Shown: positions 61,901-64,000 of the stretch, piece after piece
Layout: each line of letters begins with the position of its first letter
How positions within the stretch are numbered: the first letter of the stretch is position 1
Source: Cristatella mucedo
Taxonomy: Eukaryota > Bryozoa > Phylactolaemata > Cristatellidae
Reading direction: 5' to 3'
Length of the DNA stretch: 64,000 bases
Assembly: GCA_009760855.2 (NCBI GenBank)
Contig: WPIO01000031.1
Coordinates: 949,001 to 1,013,000 of the forward strand
Program-made: the position numbers and the translations under genes
Notes under the pieces: generated by a model
The model's input: only the letters and a program-made list of their open reading frames with translations
What the model was told of the DNA's origin: nothing
The model's database searches: none

Positions 61901-63889
61901 CTGAGTGTGTGTCACTTGCTGTGCATGGCTGCATCCACCCATACTGTGTAATGAATGGATTAGTTGTCTTAAATTTGCAGTGAAAGGGGGCTTTGTTGCC
62001 ACGACTTGTGCTGGACATCAGGTTCTAGTGCAGTGGCTCTCAACCTGTGGGTCGCGACCCCTTTGGGGGTCGAACAATCCTTTCACAGGGGTCGCCTAAG
62101 ACCATCAGAAAACACATTTCCACATTTTGCATACAATATTTTTATGGCTGGGGGTCGCCTTAACAAGAACTGGAGTAAAGAGTCGCGGCTTAGGAAGGTT
62201 GAGAACCACTGTTCTAGTGGCTAAACCCTATTGTGGCCAGCAGGCAGTGGCTTTCAGCTGGCTACCTGGTAGGCGATCGATCGATCGTTGGTGATTGGCC
62301 AACAAGCTGGCTAGCTGGTAGGTAATCATCGGTGATTGAGCTAGCATTTTAGCTGATGGCTAATGATTGGCTAGGAGGTGTGGAAGTGGCATATGGGCCT
62401 TGGCAGACTTAATCTACCCCTAATGTAGTGTATCCGTGTCTGTAACTCCACAAAGCCAAATGACTATCTGGGTGTGTACCTGGATTTGTTTTGTATAGAG
62501 CACTCAAAGCCTAAGCAGCTTTTGGTATGCATTCGGTACCCAACAGACTTATAATTTATAATAAGCTGGTTTGGTTTCTTAGTTTGCCCGTCTGTGACAT
62601 CACACTTACACGCTGAGCTGGTTTGGCCCAATGGTTAAGGTGGTCACCCCACCAAGGTCAAGTTGATTGTATTTGATGACCAAGGTTGTGGGCTGGAGAC
62701 GCGTGACACATGTGAAGCGCCTGAATAGGGATTAAGTTCTCTTGAGCTGCTATACAAATGAATTATTATTATGCTAGGCCTTTCATAGTTGTATGTAGGC
62801 GTAAAACATAGTTTGAGCAATGATGAATGCCAAAAAAGGAGGGGGATAATTTAGTAATTTGCATATGTAGATGCAAATAAATGCACTCTTTTGGTTGATA
62901 TTGAACATGGTCAACTTTAAACAGTAAAATGTGAGCTTACCCATGTTGTTAAATGGCTGAAAATTAATGGCAGACCTAAAATTCACACCCAGTGCATTTT
63001 TGGATGAATACTAATCAAAATCGAGCATCAGCCTAAGCTCAAAGAAAAAGACACTTGCACTAGCAACAAGTAGTCGGGGAGATGCCAGAACGAGGCTGCA
63101 GAACCAAAGCTGGATGAAAGAGGGTTCTTGCCAGCGACAATGTGCCCGAGAGACCCAGAGGAAAAAGCAGAAGCATGACGAATTTGGGAGTCACATTTTT
63201 CCTGTCATACATGCCGACTGAAACCTAATTTCAGTATTATTGCATTATTGTAGTGCGTGCGAGGGCTTGGCCAGGTCAAGCTCTCCTGTTGTAGCTGGGT
63301 GTTGGTGGAGGTATGGGCTATTTTGCCATTGCAGGTATGTGTGCTCATGGGTGCTCGTGGGGGCGCGTACACAGTGCGCTCGTTTGTTTGTGGCAGGTTG
63401 AACGTTGTCTTCTCCACCGGTGGGAAAGGGTTGAAACTGCCCTCTCCATGTCGCTTGCTTGTGATTGCTGATTCGATTTCATTTTATCTGCTGGCAAGTT
63501 GGGCTATTTCGCTCATCAGTTTTTGCAACAGCGTGGTGTTCACTTGCAGCTTCCCTTGCTAGACGTTGCCTCAGTTAAATAGATAGTGACAGGCACAGTG
63601 CTAGTGCCGAGGATGCAGGTGGATTTCTCCCTCCTTCCCCTGTGCTAGAGAGCCGCCTGGGGGGGGGAGGTGTTGGCTTGGCGATGACAGGGTGGCCAAG
63701 CCGATGCAGCTTGCCCACGATCGCCCAGCCGCTTTGCCCCCCCCCTGCGCTCTGTGCTCGCCACGTGCCGCACTGCTACTTTTGCATCTTCCAGCTTCTC
63801 AATCTGCTATCGGTGCTGAGTCGACCAGTGACGATGGGTGGAAGCCGTCCTTTATGTCGGACGACGAGCTGCTGGCACTGCTCATGGAG
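48420..63889 (+). CDS. CLOCK: CLOCK/NPAS2-type bHLH-PAS transcription factor, first three coding exons (partial)
   Basis: CLOCK pairs with a BMAL/Cycle partner and binds E-boxes in the nucleus to drive circadian transcription. Three exons join in phase: 48420-48460, 59639-59787 and 63795-63889, 95 codons in all. The order is a short basic N-terminus (MNYGKRKLAGRAD), then a complete bHLH with the CLOCK-type basic helix RNMTEKKRRDQF. Helix 2 reads DKTNVLQMTIDFLKRQK, and a WKPSFMSDDELLALLME block follows, equal to the QDWKPTFLSNEEFTQLMLE lead into PAS-A. PAS domains and the rest lie beyond the window. The first exon is less certain, since an additional exon could exist in the 11-kb intron. Helix 2 (KKPDKTNVLQ) is less like vertebrate CLOCK (RKMDKSTVLQ), so either a CLOCK or NPAS2-like name would fit. 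Confidence 0.85.
49590..49920 (+). mobile_element. L2A 3' end fragment
   Basis: Begins TTGGAACTCACTCCCGACTG in ORF2 and continues through the 3' region (ATTTAAAAAGAAGCTAAAAC). It ends with a damaged hairpin and an ATTAATAATGTTATTATT tail. Confidence 0.85.
50040..51165 (+). repeat. Giant (CT)n-rich pyrimidine tract of about 1.1 kb
   Basis: Almost unbroken pyrimidine sequence: pure (CT)n cores at about 50,108-50,170 and 51,108-51,162, joined by CTGTCT, CTCGGT and CTGCCT variants. It opens frames of up to 442 codons that read as serine/leucine repeats and, on minus, arginine/glutamate repeats. These are not genes. Confidence 0.95.
51340..51512 (-). mobile_element. SINE-B copy, diverged
   Basis: The reverse of a tRNA-like head with a partly duplicated middle (two CCTTAACC blocks), followed by the hairpin (GCACCATAAGAGAACTTAAA) and an AT tail. 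Confidence 0.78.
52502..52655 (-). mobile_element. SINE-A copy, diverged
   Basis: Tail complement GCTGATTAAACAGCCT, altered body and B box complement GACTCGAACCC. It matches the family over its whole length, with several small changes. Confidence 0.82.
53284..53436 (-). mobile_element. SINE-B copy
   Basis: Tail AATAAATATAATTCATTTGT, hairpin (GTGCCCTAAGAGAATTTGAT ... GGGTGCTTCAC), then the tRNA-like part ending TTAACCACTGGGCCAAACCA, the reverse of an A box of the form TGGCCCAGTGGTTAAG. Confidence 0.88.
53797..53955 (-). mobile_element. SINE-A copy
   Basis: Tail complement AGCCGATTCAACAGCCTC, a full body and a mutated B box (GGACTCAAACC). Confidence 0.83.
54185..54530 (-). mobile_element. L2A-related LINE 3' end
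   Basis: The minus strand reads RCTGPRLWNLRPKIIRSN, the RLWNSLP motif of ORF2, followed by a shortened 3' region, the hairpin at 54,205-54,250 (AAAGCGCCCTCAGAGAACTC on plus) and a short AATAATAATT tail. Confidence 0.75.
55185..55915 (+). mobile_element. L2B LINE fragment interrupted by two L2A tails
   Basis: L2B starts GTGTCTCCTTTGCTGAAGG and carries RLKTVGDRSFSSKGLRMWKS. It halts near 55,475 and resumes at about 55,693 with TTCCAGCTGTCCTGAGCTGC, ending in the TTTGTGGAGTTATATATATT-type tail near 55,915. Other copies are continuous across the break. Confidence 0.8.
55478..55692 (+). mobile_element. Two adjacent L2A-type hairpin tails inside L2B
   Basis: The first runs from CCATCCGATCGTGTTTCC to an ATT tail at about 55,583. 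The second begins near 55,600 and ends in (ATT)n at about 55,686. They differ just before the tail: CTTTATCAAGTGTG in the first and CTATACAAATGT in the second. The second therefore matches the SINE-B type of ending. Confidence 0.78.
56073..56234 (-). mobile_element. SINE-A copy, left arm of an inverted pair
   Basis: Complete reverse copy: tail complement TAGCTGATTTAACAGC, body, B box complement GATTCGAACCC and head near 56,220-56,234. Confidence 0.9.
56258..56423 (+). mobile_element. SINE-A copy, right arm of an inverted pair
   Basis: Full-length plus copy. Head GAGCCATAATGGCTCACTAGG, with inverted GACCTTGGCCCCGAGGTCG, B box GGTTCGAATCT and tail GGCTGTTAAATCAGCTAG. It lies head to head with the left copy, with only about 25 bp between. 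Confidence 0.92.
56664..57713 (+). other. Long GC-rich open stretch (349 codons), coding status doubtful
   Basis: The frame from ATG 56,664 stays open for 349 codons. Two minus-strand frames are open too (246 codons at 57,033-57,773). The translation is rich in alanine, cysteine, leucine and serine, with no domain, signal peptide or repeat. It runs straight into an L2 fragment at about 57,700. It is not joined to the CLOCK exons by splice signals that I can see. A GC-rich intronic insert is the simplest reading; a young retrogene or repeat ORF cannot be excluded. Confidence 0.3.
57700..58330 (+). mobile_element. L2-like LINE ORF2 C-terminal fragment
   Basis: It reads SVVKSAFFHLLYNIAETRG (compare [16 protein letters not shown]), then QQWLPIMQ, LTFTALHSLASAYRPES and FSYYAPKAWNLLPTD, with stops and frameshifts. 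No hairpin tail is attached. Confidence 0.8.
58493..58620 (+). repeat. 63-bp tandem duplication
   Basis: Two copies of a unit with TTCTTGAGTCTTT, TGTGTGCTTTTGCAT, CTTAGC and TGATAACTGT, and the start of a third. Confidence 0.85.
58658..58784 (+). mobile_element. SINE-A copy, internally shortened
   Basis: The head is shortened and the B box region reads GTATTCGAATCTTG. The body and tail GGCTGTTAAATTAGCT are intact. Confidence 0.8.
58805..58902 (+). mobile_element. L2A/SINE-B type hairpin tail with (TA)n
   Basis: Hairpin TTAAGCACCTGAAAAGAG ... GTAGGGTGCTATACAAAG, then CATTATTA passing into a (TA)n run at 58,873-58,902. Confidence 0.72.
58960..59050 (-). mobile_element. Solo L2A hairpin tail
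   Basis: Plus strand: AATAATAATAATACACTTGA, GAGCGCCCTCAGATAACTC, CTAAGCGCTTTACATTTGC. This is a clean reverse copy of the L2A 3' end. Confidence 0.8.
59511..59529 (+). repeat. Poly-C run of about 19 bases
   Basis: Unbroken C run 110 bp upstream of the bHLH exon. Confidence 0.95.
59639..59787 (+). CDS. CLOCK: CLOCK-like bHLH exon
   Basis: Acceptor TTTGCTGCAG, donor AAAG|GTAGGC. It covers the basic region RRVRNMTEKKRRDQF (the E..RR DNA-contact pattern), helix 1 SQLIGELANMV, a loop and helix 2 TNVLQMTIDFLKRQK. The EKKRRDQF string is characteristic of the CLOCK/NPAS2 group rather than BMAL or ARNT. Confidence 0.95.
60585..60712 (+). repeat. Tandem duplication of about 64 bp containing (TG)n
   Basis: Two near-identical units, each GTGCGAGATGGTCGAATG, TTCCTGAGCCTCCG, a (TG)n run of different length and GCTCGTATGTGTG. 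The duplication looks recent. Confidence 0.9.
61662..61829 (-). mobile_element. SINE-B copy, best preserved
   Basis: Full length on the minus strand. A-box-like TGGTCCAGCGGTTAAGG, a B-box-like GTGGGCTCGAGC stretch, then AAGCGCCTGAATAGAGATTA and TTCTCTTGGGGCGCTATAC as an intact hairpin, then an AATTATATTAATAA-type tail. The TTCATTTG tail unit is duplicated. Confidence 0.9.
62023..62030 (+). repeat. Target-site duplication, left copy
   Basis: TTCTAGTG, identical to 62,212-62,219 on the other side of the hAT element. Confidence 0.9.
62031..62211 (+). mobile_element. SPIN-like non-autonomous hAT element
   Basis: A 181-bp element with 16-bp terminal inverted repeats CAGTGGYTCTCAACCT (one mismatch), flanked on both sides by the 8-bp duplication TTCTAGTG, whose centre CTAG suits hAT insertion. 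Internal blocks GGGTCGCGACCCCTTTGGGG, TCGCCTAAGACCATCAGAA, TTTTTATGGCTGGGGGTCGC and GTCGCGGCTTAGGAAGG match the short SPIN element family as I know it from mammals. It codes for nothing and would have been moved by a transposase made elsewhere. Confidence 0.88.
62212..62219 (+). repeat. Target-site duplication, right copy
   Basis: TTCTAGTG, with no mismatch to the left copy. Confidence 0.9.
62240..62350 (+). repeat. Imperfect repeats of TGGCTAGCTGGTAGG type
   Basis: TGGCTACCTGGTAGGCGATC and TGGCTAGCTGGTAGGTAATC blocks, each followed by TTGGTGATTG or CGGTGATTG, plus a (GATC)n stretch and related half-units. Confidence 0.65.
62405..62555 (-). mobile_element. L2B tail fragment
   Basis: On plus it starts TAATGTAGTGTATCCGTG and has TCTGTAACTCCACAAAGCC and CACTCAAAGCCTAAGCAGC. 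This is the same 3' end as at 11.1 and 44.8 kb. Confidence 0.85.
62615..62771 (+). mobile_element. SINE-B copy
   Basis: Plus orientation. GCTGGTTTGGCCCAATGG (A-box region), GGTTGTGGGCTGGAGACGC (B-box region), hairpin GAAGCGCCTGAATAGGGATT with TTCTCTTGAGCTGCTATAC, then AATGAATTATTATTAT. Confidence 0.9.
63795..63889 (+). CDS. CLOCK: CLOCK-like pre-PAS exon
   Basis: Acceptor ATCTTCCAG, donor GGAG|GTGCAT. The split codon joins the bHLH exon. WKPSFMSDDELLALLME matches the conserved segment directly before PAS-A in CLOCK and NPAS2, and the exon ends at the same place as I recall for the vertebrate gene (before ALDGF). Confidence 0.92.
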
Positions 63890-64000
63890 GTGCATTGCAT
63901 TGCGGTGTGCCTCCGGCCGGCCGGAGGCTGTCGCCCGCCCACCAGCCACGGTTTTCCAGATGGCATTCGTTCACCTGCAAGATGCGTCTTTCGATTTCTG

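Larger units (their letters stand above)
59788..63794 (+). other. CLOCK-like intron between bHLH and pre-PAS exons
   Basis: Contains the TG duplication, two SINE-B copies, a SPIN-like hAT element and an L2B tail fragment. I see nothing in 60,730-61,660 or 62,790-63,790 apart from short C-rich runs near 63,660 and 63,740. Confidence 0.6.

Noticed and set aside
1-64000. CRISPR arrays, operons, bacterial defence systems or other prokaryotic systems
   Set aside because: Spliced genes, LINEs and SINEs mark this as animal nuclear DNA. The regularly spaced repeats present are minisatellites without unique spacers of constant length.

Overview
This is animal (metazoan) nuclear DNA. It has spliced genes with GT-AG introns, many truncated non-LTR retrotransposons and tRNA-derived SINEs, di- and trinucleotide microsatellites, and no prokaryotic gene organisation. 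I cannot name the species. The two genes are clear orthologues of animal genes but diverged from the vertebrate proteins. CpG content looks low across the transcription units and high between them, a mosaic pattern that would fit an invertebrate.

Layout. (1) About 1-27.6 kb, plus strand: the C-terminal third of a KNTC1/ROD gene, the kinetochore subunit of the ROD-Zwilch-ZW10 complex. I reconstruct 17 exons whose splice phases all agree, ending at a TGA near 27,629. The first exon continues a gene that starts upstream of the window. (2) About 27.6-48.3 kb: a CpG-rich intergenic region with a decayed Ty3/gypsy-like pol on the minus strand (28.5-30.3 kb), degenerate LINE pieces on both strands, a 122-bp minisatellite (about 35.0-35.5 kb), an uncharacterised dispersed repeat in two inverted copies (34.2 and 43.0 kb), SINEs and possible retroelement debris. 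(3) About 47.2 kb to the right edge, plus strand: a GC-rich 5' region followed by the start of a CLOCK/NPAS2-type bHLH-PAS gene. A short first coding exon (48,420), a bHLH exon (59,639) and an exon leading into PAS-A (63,795) are in consistent phase, and the gene runs off the window.

Repeats make up most of the non-coding sequence. There are two L2-like LINE families. L2A ends in a conserved hairpin followed by (ATT)n. L2B ends in a different tail with ATTAC repeats. There are two tRNA-derived SINE families. SINE-A carries a perfect B box (GGTTCGAATCC). SINE-B ends in the same hairpin plus ATT tail as L2A, which suggests that it uses the L2A machinery. A 181-bp hAT element at 62,031-62,211 with an intact 8-bp target-site duplication matches the non-autonomous SPIN family, known for horizontal transfer between animals.

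The two genes lie head to tail. I see no functional link between kinetochore checkpoint signalling and circadian transcription here, and no multi-gene system. Most long open frames in the window come from simple repeats or GC-rich DNA. All similarity statements rest on reading by eye and on memory of the families; no database search was run.
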